In this document: piece after piece, positions 25,985 through 37,505 of the stretch
Position numbering within the stretch: position 1 is the first letter of the stretch
How the letters are laid out: every line of letters begins with the position of its first letter
Origin: Trichoplax sp. H2
Taxonomy: Eukaryota; Placozoa; Uniplacotomia; Trichoplacea
DNA: 64,000 bases
Reading direction: 5' to 3'
NCBI GenBank assembly: GCA_003344405.1
Contig: NOWV01000184.1
Span: 1-64,000 of the forward strand
Notes under the pieces: generated by a model
Told to the model about the DNA's origin: nothing
The model's input: only the letters and a program-made list of their open reading frames with translations
Database searches by the model: none
Position numbers and translations under genes: made by a program

Positions 25985-26653
25985 TGATCATTTGAGTATC
26001 TTGGATACACCGATGGAATTATTAATATTTGCATTTTTTTACTTTAGTTGCACATCAAGATATATTTAGATATATATGACTGTACACATCTTTATTCTAT
26101 TGACTGCAAATTTGAAAAGATATTTTTGTTAAACAAAACATTGATATCCATAAAGTAAAACGTTTTGCATTGTATCTGTAAAACGGGAAAGAAATGAATT
26201 AGAGAAGTAGTAAAATCGTCGTCAAATTAAACAAAGTTTTTCACATTTTGCGAAATAAGACTTATAACAGTAGCTAGAGTCATAAGCAATGCAATTGACT
26301 ATTTAAACTTTGTAATAAGTTGTGCTCGAGATTACTCCATTACTACAACCTATGGGTTAAATCTTGATCATGTAAGTATGGCTAGTAGAGGTCCACCAAT
26401 TCTACTTGTAATTTTCTGAATTCAGTCCAAGCCCAACTTCTGTGGTCATTCTCTTAGATTTCTAATGCTCTATAGTCTTGTAGCTATATCAAGTAATATC
26501 AAAATCTGATATTATGAGCTATGTTGTTCGCGCATTAATTTTATACTACTGATATAGTTGGTAAAGCATTAACAGTAATATACACCTGGATATCTTACAT
26601 CATCGTGCGAATTCTTCAAAAAATTGCTTAAAACTACATCGTCAAATCAATTA
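25985..26653. repeat. Duplicated contig end, copy B (right of gap 1)
   Basis: This is the near-identical partner of 25201-25964. It lacks the 94-bp segment of copy A and has a few substitutions. The sequence after 26653 continues as unique DNA, as expected if this contig carries the overlapping allele onward. Confidence 0.85.
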
Positions 26654-27286
26654 GTACCCGAAACTTTATCGATATTCCGATACGCACAGCGATATCTTGC
26701 TCTTAAATGGAGTTATCAAAAATTCTTGATGTTTCAAATTTCAAATATCTCGCATCATTTTTCCAATTTTGAATGATATTACACAAGTTTTAAATCGTTA
26801 AATAAATTATAGGACTCTACTAATATCACAACTGCTGTAGCAATATGTTATCTTTATAAAGATAATTGGTTGAACACTGAATTTCTTAAATTTAAATTTC
26901 CTTCATCATTTTGTTTCAAAATCATACATTCAACATTATTTTTAAGTACTAAAGGAACAATCAAGCCCGCGTCAACATTTCAATTGAAAGGGCTACATCT
27001 TACTCTTATAAATGTAATTGAAAGTGCACTTAGTCTATTGCTAAAATTTTTTCTAGTCTAACTTGTTAATGATGTCTCATAGCGTCATACTATGTAATAC
27101 TTTTGTCCACTTTAATCAATATTCCGATTTTTGAGATATATCTTACTCCCGTATTTGTAAAACACTAACTTTCTTCCTTCAAATTCTCCAGTGCTGACGT
27201 GAATTCTTAATGATTTAATGATTTCAGGGGATAGCTATACCAGTACATAGCCGAAAAATTAGCATTAAGGAGAATATCTTTATTCA
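26654..27286. other. Intergenic, no gene seen
   Basis: Unique AT-rich DNA between the two duplicated gap flanks. A 63-codon plus-strand frame at 26870-27061 (TTG start, Phe/Leu-rich) is not supported by splice sites or motifs. Confidence 0.35.
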
Positions 27287-27611
27287 TAACTCTACATATT
27301 TTGAAATCGTATAACATTGCCCACTTTTGGCAGGCTTATACACTTACTAAAGCATATTACAGGAGAGTACAACTTTATTAATTAAGCAAGGGTAATTAAT
27401 TACAGTACTTAGCAATGGGATAAAAATGCATCAAATTATGCGTCATATATATGTACTCGTTTACAATTTGCTATAGACTTAAGATTTTTTGATATACCAA
27501 TACAGACACAATTGTCTACTTGTATTAGCTACGAATGGGGAATTGTTGATGGACTTTAAACAATTTAATTGAAGGATATTAAAATAAGCTTATGTGTTAT
27601 TATAGACTCAT
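27287..27611. repeat. Duplicated contig end, copy A (left of gap 2)
   Basis: This 325-bp block begins TAACTCTACATATTTTG and ends at the first N of gap 2. It is repeated at 27632-28083. It is the empty-site allele for the insertion seen in the partner: its sequence runs GCGTCATATATATGTACTCG without interruption. Confidence 0.85.
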
Positions 27612-27631
27612 NNNNNNNNNNNNNNNNNNNN
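27612..27631. other. Assembly gap 2 (20 N)
   Basis: Twenty unknown bases separate two overlapping contig ends, as at gap 1. Confidence 0.99.
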
Positions 27632-28083
27632 TAACTCTACATATTTTGAAATCGTATAACATTGCCCACTTTTGGCAGGCTTATACACTTACTAAAGCAT
27701 ATTACAGGAGAGTACAACTTTATTAGTTAAGCAAGGGTAATTAATTACAGTACTTAGCAATGGGATAAAAATGCATCAAATTATGCGTCATGTTAAGGCA
27801 ATTTAAGCCGTTGTTGAAGTTCGAACTAGCGACTACAGAGTAACTCTTCTACTCGCAATAGCCATAGCAACGGTTTCTATATACAATAGAAACTTCATTT
27901 GTTGATATTATATATATAACATATATACTCGTTTACAATTTGCTATAGACTTAAGATTTTTTGATATACCAATACAGACACAATTGTCTACTTGTATTAG
28001 CTACGAATGGGGAATTGTTGATGGACTTTAAACAATTTAATTGAAGGATATTAAAATAAGCTTATGTGTTATTATAGACTCAT
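27632..28083. repeat. Duplicated contig end, copy B (right of gap 2)
   Basis: Partner of 27287-27611. It is almost identical except for a 128-bp insertion at 27792-27919 and a small change in the adjoining AT run. Confidence 0.85.
27792..27919 (-). mobile_element. Polymorphic SINE-like insertion with tRNA-like promoter
   Basis: This 128-bp segment is present in one haplotype copy and absent from the other at 27287-27611. It is bordered by CAT on both sides, compatible with a short target duplication. On the minus strand it carries a B-box-like AGTTCGAACTT (plus-strand 27816-27826). Upstream is GAGTAGAAGAG-TTACTCTG-TAGTCGC, which resembles the D-arm and anticodon part of tRNA-derived SINE heads. 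One end is an AT-rich run. A hairpin with arms GTTTCTAT and ATAGAAAC lies at its other end (about 27875-27895). There is no coding capacity and no terminal inverted repeat. A SINE is the best reading, and an unrelated non-autonomous insertion is the alternative. Confidence 0.5.
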
Positions 28084-29535
28084 TAAAGTGGTGTTGTATG
28101 ATATTTTGGATAGTTCACACAGATGTTTCAGAGTTTAGATTTAACGCTATCTCCTCTTCCTATTAATAGCATTAAATTTATCTAGTGAATGCCATTCATA
28201 AAGATATGATTACTATTAAATTTAATTAAAATAAGTATCGCAATATGTTGCATAGGAGGGTTACTGGATCCGCTATTGGAATCTCGAACGTTATTTAGCC
28301 AGTAAAATATTCTACATAAATTCAGTAAAATTTAAAAGTTCTTCCGATATCACGATAATCTTACAGCATATCACTTCCTCCACTGCCTACAAAAAGTGAC
28401 TAATTGGGCTAATATTACGGTTACTTATTACATAATCAAATCTGAACGTGGGATAAGCTACTGTCTTATAGAAAACAAAATGATAATGGCACATTTTTAT
28501 CACATTCGATCCAATTGAAATTATACATATTTACGATAGGACTTTAAGATTTTAATATCAGACTTTTAATGGTCTTTTGAACTAGGAAACTACTCCTAGG
28601 CCATCTGATGTTAGAATTAAGGAAGCCAGATACAGCTCTATTTTTAGATCCTATACACATTTGAAACCATAATGTTATAACTTTTTTATCAAGCGCACGA
28701 TGAATATTAGAATATTTTTCATATGGCTAAATTTTATTTTTTCAGTTGGTTAACTTATGATTATATCGTACTACTCATGTATATTTTATATTATATGAGA
28801 TGATGGACATTGGGTGTATCCAAATCGGTATATTACCAATCAAATGAATTAACAACTTAAGAGCTTAGTCTAGTAAAAGAGAACAAGTTCAGACAAAAAA
28901 ATTTCCTTAAAGTTATGAATAACATTTTGGAATGGTAGGCAGTTAACAATAGCATAATTCATGAGGTATTTCTTATAAATGAAGATATAATTTTCGTAAG
29001 TATTACTGTTACAAATCGCCAAATGGGACCCGATTACACCTCTGCTTAATAATTTTTCCACAATTCACAAATAGTTACATTGAAATCTTTATTTCGATGC
29101 TATATCTAATTCTGCTTGCATACTGCGTTCATATTCAGTTTATTTGTATATCAACAGTACTATAATTAATCTCTAGTTTCGCATTTGATGGCATGATTCT
29201 TAAAGCTATTAACTAGAAAGTTATTATATTTGTAGAATTGTTTATTCTTCTATTCTACACTATTTCCATCCTCAATTTACTGTCGATGCTTAATTATCTT
29301 TGTTATTTAATGCAGTCCACCTTAAAATTTCGCTTTGTTGACATATTACGTGTATAATATACTAGAATGTTGTGAAATAAGTTCATAAACAAGTAAATCT
29401 TCAAGATAGTACTTGACTATAATTTATCTTAACATTAAATATCTATAGTCTTAAAATAGTGGAAAACCTTCATTATCGATCTGATCATAGTTAATTAAAT
29501 TCATATGATGTAAGCAATATGTTACTGGTTTATAA
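28084..29535. other. Intergenic, no gene seen
   Basis: AT-rich unique DNA. A 63-codon minus-strand frame (28870-29061) has no supporting features. Confidence 0.35.
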
Positions 29536-29539
29536 CGGC

Positions 29540-29640
29540 AATTGACTATTTTTCAATTGCCCTAGGCTAAGGATTGAATCTGGGTACTTTTTGTGTCTAG
29601 TTTTTACGCGTGAAGCTCGTGCTACATATATATTAGAATC
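29540..29640 (-). mobile_element. Possible decayed tRNA-derived (SINE-like) element
   Basis: On the minus strand the sequence GTAGCACGAGCTTCACGCGT, followed by AAAACT and, further on, GTACCCAGATTCAATCC, resembles the order of the D-arm, anticodon arm and T-arm (B box) of tRNA-derived SINE heads. The B box is degenerate and the T-stem does not pair, so it is not a functional tRNA. An inverted pair, GGCAATTGA and TCAATTGCC, flanks the 3' side (about 29537-29561). The insertion at 27792-27919 also has AATTGCC-TTA near its 3' end, so the two could belong to one family. Confidence 0.25.
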
Positions 29641-30344
29641 TTTCCATATTTTGCTAAGAATTTAATTTGCGTTGTTGATAATTGTACAAGCGTACTCATG
29701 ATTTTTGGTTTAGCTAAATATCGGATATCACAATTATAATAATATAAAGCTATTTCTCTCTAATTAACAACTCTGATTTCATCGATCCCTACTACCGGTA
29801 TATCAGACAATATCTAGTCGATATTTATAATTCCCTTAAAATTAAAGGCAAATTTTATTGAAAACTATATCGTTTCATGCGCAAGTCATAAGAGACAGTA
29901 TCTTCATCAAATTTGATCCATTTTATTATGTTCTAACGCTTACTTTAATACAGAGAGACTGAATCAATCTAAAATTGCACTGAATCTCCCAAAATTACTA
30001 AATAGAATGTGGAGATAAAGTAATTTCTATTAATTAGAAATATTTTAAGTTTGTACAATCTGCTACAGCAAAACTAATTTTTTACTGCTGAGGTAAATCT
30101 CTACATGTACAAATAACTATTATAAGTAAAGGATAGCCTTCATCTTCATCACAGGTCTCATTTAATACTGCAGCTTGTATCCTGATGCAATTAAGCCTAA
30201 TATATGGATAAATCAATATTCTAATAAATATTCTTTCAGATAGCTTTCCCTTTTTTTTATCATAGATCCAGCCTAAAACTGTAATATTTACCGTAATGAA
30301 ATCAATTCTATGTGACTGATAATTAAATCTATAAACATGACTGA

Positions 30345-30545
30345 TATAGAAAGGCTTCAATCGTCATTCTAAACTTAGCTTTCAAGTTGGAGCATCGACC
30401 ACCCGAACATCGATGCAACGACATTACTGATAAATAAATCTATGAAAGGACTCAAACAAAAAAGCTTTAATCATTAATCTAAACTAAAATCTAACTTGGA
30501 GCATCGGCTACCGTAATATCGATCCAACAACATTAGGTAGTAATT
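30345..30545. repeat. Two-unit repeat (period 111 bp) with a hairpin
   Basis: Two units of about 83 bp, at 30349-30432 and 30460-30541, share the blocks GGCTTCAATCGTCATTCTAAA or AGCTTTAATCATTAATCTAAA, then TTGGAGCATCG, ATCGATsCAACrACATTA. The first unit has a perfect 7-bp stem, GCATCGA and TCGATGC (30392-30415), with an 11-base loop. The stem is weaker in the second unit. The run TAGCTTTCAAGTTGGAGC vaguely recalls the D-arm of a tRNA, but no B box follows. Confidence 0.6.
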
Positions 30546-31285
30546 TCCAAATATTGGCTATAAGTGTTTAGCTGTCATTTGACTATTATAACTGATTAAA
30601 ATAGCATTGAGAACGGTACCTAGGAGGTAACTTTCTACCTGAGTAAATAAGGATAATGGTATCCGCAGAGAACATAATTATCGACAATACGTCTATCTAT
30701 CCCTGTAAAATCAATAGTCTTAGACTTTTTATCCATTGGGAATGAGTGATCAAATGCATATTAAATGTAACTATAACACGAAAAGTATATTTATCTTCAT
30801 ATAGCCTCGGTTTAACTTTTAATCAAGCAGATGGGAGGAGCCGCTATCTATTTTCAAGTTACCTTTATAATTTGGTGCTTATAGTGTTATTAAATACAAT
30901 TAATGCCAACAAATATCCAGCTACTTAATTCTTAGTGAACACCTAAATGATGTAGCTCATTTTTAGAGATGAATTATTCCATTTAAGAATGATTTACGGT
31001 AATGTCGTAGTGCTAGCTGATGTTCATTGATGAATTTTCTGCAGTAATTTTTATGCTAATGCCGATAATAGTTCGATGGAAAGGTGCTCCTATCGAGCTT
31101 ATGTTAGAATTCGTTTCGTATGATGGAGTATTTTGAAAAGATTTACCTTCTGCCTCGATAACTCGAGCAATCGCTCCATCTCATCATGATCAGGGATTAA
31201 ACCTATTTCCATACCTATAGTTATTAAAGATTTTATTTTCTATCACTATGTGCATACAATCTATCTCATAAAAATGATTGCCATT
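30546..31285. other. Intergenic, no gene seen
   Basis: No supported exon. A small inverted pair, AGGTAACTTTCTACCT, lies near 30625-30640. Confidence 0.35.
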
Positions 31286-31289
31286 GAGT

Positions 31290-31830
31290 CACTTTCTAGA
31301 TCGAATCAGTTTAATCCTGTGACCAATCGCCTTCGTTTAGAAATGATTTCAAGGTTTATATCTACTACTGCTAATATCTCGATCACTATCTTTCTTGCGT
31401 CATTAGTGCTCTCTCTAACCACATTTATGACCATTTTCATGCAGTCTATTCTAGAAGAGATCTTAATAGAATCACTTGCTAGTTCAAATTAGTTTAATAC
31501 CGTAATCACTCCTCCCTTTAGATGTGTTTTCGAGTTTAATATTGACTATTGCTAATATTTCTACCCCTATCTTTCTGATATCAGTAGTATTCTCTCTAAA
31601 TACATCTATAGCCATTTTCATGTAGTCTACAGCATTCTAGAAGAAATCTTAATGGAATCACTTTTTAGTTTATTAGGTTAGCATTGTCAGAAATTAACTC
31701 TCTCCCTTTTTAGACATAAATTTATATCGATATCAAATCTTTAATATTTTCTACCCTAGCCCTTCAAGTTTTCACCACCAACATTCTTGACTCTAATTTA
31801 TGACTACATCGCTGTAGTCCACCATACATG
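31290..31830. repeat. Tandem array, period about 181 bp, two clear and one or more decayed units
   Basis: CCATTTTCATGCAGTCTA (31431) and CCATTTTCATGTAGTCTA (31612) anchor the clear units. Each is preceded by GCTAATATyTC-and-TATCTTTCT blocks and followed by ATTCTAGAAGArATCTTAAT. A third unit with TAACTCTCTCCCTTTTTAGA follows near 31697. Weaker relatives (TCTATCAAGAAAGCGATATT near 32022) suggest the array once continued to about 32100. An 80-codon open frame in the first unit is not conserved in the second and is not a gene. Confidence 0.65.
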
Positions 31831-32840
31831 CAAATAAAAGTATAATTCATCAATTTTCTAGATCACTGGCCGTATAATCATCCGCAAGCATTAAATTTTA
31901 TCTTTCTTTCGATTTCATGTTGATGTCGATTATTTTCAACGTTTCAAAGCTGTTCTTTTAGCTTTAAGCATTACGGTACGTATTAGAATCCTAGTAGGCG
32001 ATTTATAACTATTCTCTATACAGTCTATCAAGAAAGCGATATTTTCATCTACTCTTTTTTATTCGTTCAAGACTGTTTAAGGCCGTAGCCAACCGACATC
32101 AATTAAGAAAGAATGGTGTTGTTCTTATGATTTAATTTTGAATTGTAGTCTATGCTGTTACCCTTACCATTCTAGTTTCAGTACCATTAACGCTCTCTAC
32201 CTACTTAGATGATTTAATTGATGACATTCATCAATTGGAAGTAACTGATTCTAAGGATTCACTGTAATGCCATCATTATAATTTACTTTCTAATGTATTG
32301 ATTCAGATTGAAGTTAATTACAGAAACATGACGTAATTTTGCTTTAATTTCAATCGTAATGCTGAGTTTTTCCATTTGTATCTGTCGAACTTAAAAGTAT
32401 CTACAGCGCTTAGTAATCTCTTCATGATTATGATGATACTATTAACAATTGGCTACTAAAAATGACAGAATAGCCGATGATGACATAATGACGACGGAAT
32501 CCAATATTATTGATGATTAAAAATGACTGCAATCTCATTGGATCATTATTTTATGAGCAAATCGAGACCGAAAATCTAGCCATAATTTATTGATAACCAA
32601 TCATTCAATATTGACGTCTTTAAATTGAAGTCGGTCATCAACTGGTTGGAATAGTATCAAGTTGAATAATAGATGTAAATAAACAGTTTCATGCAAAGTA
32701 AACTTCTAGTCGATTTTGTAATAATAAGGAATGGAAGCAATAGCGTCAAAACGTTAAACGGAGGTATCCAAGTAAACATATTTCAATCACTTATCCTCGT
32801 CGCTTAAAAGATAATTTATAAGGATTTAAAATATAACCTA
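31831..32840. other. Intergenic with faint repeat remnants
   Basis: Probably the decayed end of the 181-bp array, followed by unique DNA. No gene is recognised. Confidence 0.3.
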
Positions 32841-32842
32841 CA

Positions 32843-33175
32843 GACCTCTATTTCCTTACTTAATCGATATCGGTTAGAAATTCCTTACGATAAATAGGAC
32901 GATAGGTGGAATAAATAAGTGGGGACAATTCATATTGCCGTTTGGAGTATTGTAACTTTTATTTCCTTATTCAATCGGTTAAATATCCCTTACATTACAT
33001 ATTATAGTCATGAGAATGAGTGATAGGGATAATTACTATCACTGTTAGGAGGTATTGCAGCTTTTATTTTCTTACTCAATCGGTTAAAAATGCGCCTCTT
33101 TAAATAGAATGATCGGTGGAATAAATAATTGGAAACAATTCATATCATTGTTTAGAAGTATTGCAACTAACGACT
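32843..33175. repeat. Three-unit tandem repeat, period about 105-110 bp
   Basis: Units start with TATTTCCTTACTTAATCG (32849), TATTTCCTTATTCAATCGG (32959) and TATTTTCTTACTCAATCGG (33064). Each carries a GGTTA-AAA block, a GATAGGTGGAATAAATAA-like block and a GGAGTATTG or GGAGGTATTG end. The first and third units are more alike than either is to the middle one. Confidence 0.75.
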
Positions 33176-36100
33176 TGAGCAAGTGAATAGAGTATTAAAA
33201 TTTTAATAGTCAGTTGGTATTTTAATTTCAATTGTCACTATAATGAAATCGCTAAATATTGATATTTGTCTCCATGGTAGTGATGATTAAGACTTAATTT
33301 TACTTACCTTTCCATTCTTTGCCGCTTACAGTCCCTTAAATTTGCTAGCATATAAAATTATGGGGTCAATTCTACCGTATGATTATTCAAGTAGCATTTC
33401 GTCGATCTATAATTAACTATTAGAAACTTTAAAAAAATTCGGCCAAGATTTCAATCGTCCTTTACATTCATGTAAGAGATATTCTTGATGTATATCTAAA
33501 CTTGCTGTTAACTGATCTATGAAATTGATCTTCACCATCGTCTTATGATTGGAATACATCGTTGTCCCTATCTTCAATCATTTTAACATACGTCATGTTG
33601 ATTACTCTACGCTGGTACTACCATAGCAATATCGAATTAATACCATAATAAATTGGACTCCGAGTGAAACTATTCTCGACGAAATACTGATTCCTTTGAA
33701 AGGAAAGAATTGACTACAGTTAAAAAAGATCACGTTTTATTACTATTTAGGATCACCATTTTTGTCATCTGCTACAGGCAACTATTACTACCAGACCATT
33801 CCTTCGGGCCAATCGCATGCTGACTATTCTGTCTTAGTGTAGTTGATTAAGCAAGTGGTTTGCCTTTATTTACTACAGAACCTTTGTTAAACTCAAGATA
33901 AATATCATTCCTTGCTTTTTTTAGTTCATTCGATACTGGGTACAAAAAATTGCATAAAAGTACAGGATAAAGTATTTAGAGCATTGCATCAATTCGTACT
34001 GGAAAATCATATCCCTATATCCAGAAATTGGATGATAAGTATCATACGTCCATTAATTGCCGTAATCCATATACACCATTTTTCCAGCTAGAAAATTTAT
34101 TAGTTGTGTCTCCAATTATGTAATTAAGCTACCATTATCATTGTAAGCTGATTTATATTCATCCTCAGTAACATTAAAACCGAAAGAATATCATCTTAGA
34201 TTCCATTATCATCCATATTCAAGAAATTATCAAAAGGGTGTGTAAGGAAAAAAAAGACGCAGATTAGAGATACAATTAGACTATTCTCGGTTCATTCTAT
34301 GTTGATGCTTATCGAACCATTTTATCAAACCTGATATTCCAGTTGAGATCGGAAAAGCGTTATGGAGAAATTTTCTATACAGCAGTTGAAATATGAAGAC
34401 GGTAATAGCTTAGTAATAATTATCTTTGCCGTATTGTGGACTCTATCCACTTTTAATTGATACTTTTTAAATATTTTTTCTTTTTATTGAGTAAGTTAAT
34501 AACCTTTGGATGATTTTTTTACTCCATTTGGAAACGGTAACCGTCAATAATTATTTTAGCAAAATTTTACTGATCAATTTTGATTCGATAGAAAATGATC
34601 AAAAAAATTAGAGAGTAGTTACTTGGTAATTTCATTCTATTACGATGGAAAAAATAAATCTAAAACTTTTAGATAGTATTTGGGATATAGCTTAAAAGTA
34701 TATCGGAGGCTTCACCTATTAAAATTTCAGGACTGCTATTTGATAATGATAGACCATACAAGTACAATAATAAGTGCATTAAACTGACAGATAAAATGTT
34801 ATCGGTAGCAAGACACTAATTCATAACTAGATCACAATAAAGGTAGAAAACTTGTAAGCTTTAAATCTGATCTATGATTTCCTTTGAGTTATACCGTTCT
34901 GTTAATCTTTCAAATACTGAATTTAAGAAAAAATACGATCATTTTAAATGTTCATTATACAGTACTTGACTATCCATGGTCTATCTGTCTTCTACGCGTC
35001 AGATTACATCGAAATCGAGTACTCATCTTGAGACATGGTTAGATTGAATAGTTCTAATAATATAGTGTTTCCTTTATAGTCAAGAATTGGGAGAAGATCG
35101 TGATGATAATTGATTTAAGTGATTAGTTACTTTAGTTATTTGAATAAAACATTAGTCTGCAAAGATGGAAATTACGATCGAAGTAAAAATACTTATGATT
35201 ATACAATTTTTGACGACATGAATTAGTCACTTTAACTTGATACTTGTATTAGTTTTTTAATCAACTAAACATTAAACTCAACTCTAAGTTAAATAATTTT
35301 GCATATTTAGTACTGTACGGATTCTATTGAATTATTTTGACTCTGTATCAATATTCTGTATGCAGGATTTGTGATAAATTGCAATTTTGGTGTTATTCTG
35401 TCGAGTAATGATTTAATTATCGTTCAGATTAAGAACATTACTTTTTTTATACACATTTAAAAAATATAGCCAAAAGAAATCTTTACATATATTACAGCTA
35501 GTATGCATAATGATTTATATATAGTTGTGAATACTTAGTACTAGTTGTAATGACCGAGTAAAAAACAGTCTTTTACTATTACTATACAGTATATTAAGAA
35601 ATTGAATCAATTTGATATTACATTAGGCTGTTATACTAAACATTTGATACAAAGTGTCAGGGCGTTATTGATACGAAAAAATTAATCCTTGCTTAGGTCT
35701 CATTGCTTTTTTCAACATTCGTACTAGTTCTCTTAAAAGAAATTGCCATTAAATTACACGTAAAACATTGATTAAAAAATAAACTAGGGCTAGTTTGTTA
35801 AATGTACTGTAGTGGGATAAGCGCAAATTATAGTGTAAGTATAGCAAGATTTTGGGAAATAATTTACTGACATACGCGTAAACCTAATAATTTAATCCGT
35901 TTATTTGAGTAACTATAAAATTTATGAGTTACATCTCTCAGGGACAGTCAGAAAAGTTCTATTCGTTTGCAATTGTAGTAACTATAATTGTGACATTCAC
36001 ACAAGAAAATAGACTTAAGTTTTATACTATGGAGAAACTGGGATGTAAATTATAAATGTAGTTGATACGATGAATATATTTTATTTGTCTAACTTTCTAG

Positions 36101-36990
36101 ACGTTATACAATCATAGATCTAACAATAAACTGAAAAATTTGAAACATCTTCTCCATAAAATTTGCAGTTTGAACATCCTTACGATAACTTTCTTTTAAA
36201 TAGAGGCCTGCAATTACTTGATTTTGTCTATAAATATCGTTGGAGATGTACATGATGAAAGCCATAAGTGGGAGCTTTCTAGGCTCGAGTTTATGTATAG
36301 AATAGGAAACTTAGATTTATAATTATTTGATTTTTATTAAATTAATTTTCTTACTATAGTACAAAAATTATTAACTTACCCGATACTAATATCATTTCAG
36401 ACGGTGATATTATAGTTAAAATAGCTGCAGCTCTAATTCGATAGTGTAAAAATATTTATAATTTCATCTGTGATGAAAAGGATTTCTCCTTTGGTCCTGC
36501 ATATACTGGAATAGTAAGACAGAACCGTACTATAAAACGATTTCTTTCGATATATCTTAAAGTAGTAAGGATAGCTTATATATGTACTACCGTAGATCTT
36601 AGTAGAAACCTGTATTGTCCAACTATAAATACCTTCAAGTGTAAGAATGATACGAGGCACCAAGTAAAAATTACGTCAGTAATGGATTTTGTCATAGAAA
36701 TTTTTCTATTAGGCTACTTTAAGCTGTATAGCTAGCAGTAATTGATGCTAAAAATTGATAGTATGTAACCAGTAACTTCCGATATGATTATCATTTCAAT
36801 TAAGAATTGCGAAATGAGGTGGGGATTATCTTGAATAGGATGAAAGATGTTATTTCTTAGCACCGTTGACAACATATTCGATTTTTTATATTACGTAACC
36901 TTGGAGTAAATACAATATCAATTGGCGCTTGATATCGTATTTTATGATATTAAATAGCATCCAACCAGCCGATTTATGTTGCAAGCAACA
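33176..36990. other. AT-rich intergenic stretch, no gene recognised
   Basis: No supported exon. A 76-codon minus-strand frame at 36433-36663 is Tyr/Ile/Ser-rich and has no motif. I searched by eye for donor-linked start codons and found only isolated ones with very short frames. Confidence 0.35.
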
Positions 36991-36992
36991 CA

Positions 36993-37505
36993 ATCAACAA
37001 TTTTTAAATCACTCTCCACGCTACAATATTATTCAACAGATCTTATTACTTTTTTCATTTAAGTGGACGATATAATTTTATTTCCTTTATATGCAATTCA
37101 TGCAACATAATACAAAACGTTTTAATCCTAATTTTACATCTGTTCATAGACATTGCGGGAATTAAACTACATGACATAATTAGTCGTAAAAATTATGTAA
37201 AATAGGATGAACGAAATTGACTTTATCGTGAGTAATATAACTAATTAAAAGTACAATTTTTATCTTACTTTCCGTGTAACAATATTATCCAACAGATATT
37301 ATTATTTTTTTATTATACTCGAATGACATAGCTTGACTTTCTTTATTAAATATAAATATTAAATGCCTTATAATAAGCTTTAATTCCAATTCTATAATTC
37401 CAATTCTATAAACACATATTGTAGATATTAAAACATCAGATACAAATAGCCGTAAAATTATATCAAAATAAGTTAGATGAAATTGACTTTATCGTCATCA
37501 GTAGC
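36993..37505. repeat. Two-unit tandem repeat, period 256 bp
   Basis: The unit contains CTACAATATTATTCAACAGA (37021) or AACAATATTATCCAACAGAT (37279). This is followed by TTATTAyTTTTTT, TTTAATyCyAATT, GACATAATTAGTCGTAAAA or GATACAAATAGCCGTAAAA, and GAAATTGACTTTATCGT (about 37214 and 37479). The second unit has an extra internal duplication of AATTCCAATTCTATA at about 37382-37412. Confidence 0.75.

Noticed and set aside
27792-27919. Functional tRNA gene
   Set aside because: A B-box-like motif is present, but the acceptor and T stems do not pair and there is no proper anticodon arm. A tRNA-derived element is more likely.
25201-28083. Two recent segmental tandem duplications
   Set aside because: Both copies abut the N gaps exactly. 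Unmerged haplotype contigs therefore explain the pattern better than real duplications.
31250-31492. 80-codon plus-strand frame
   Set aside because: It lies in the first unit of the 181-bp array and is broken in the next unit, so it is not a conserved coding repeat.
33308-33351. Minus-strand ATG with 14 codons ending at GTAAGT
   Set aside because: Too short, with no composition signal and no partner exon. Such combinations are expected several times in a window of this size.
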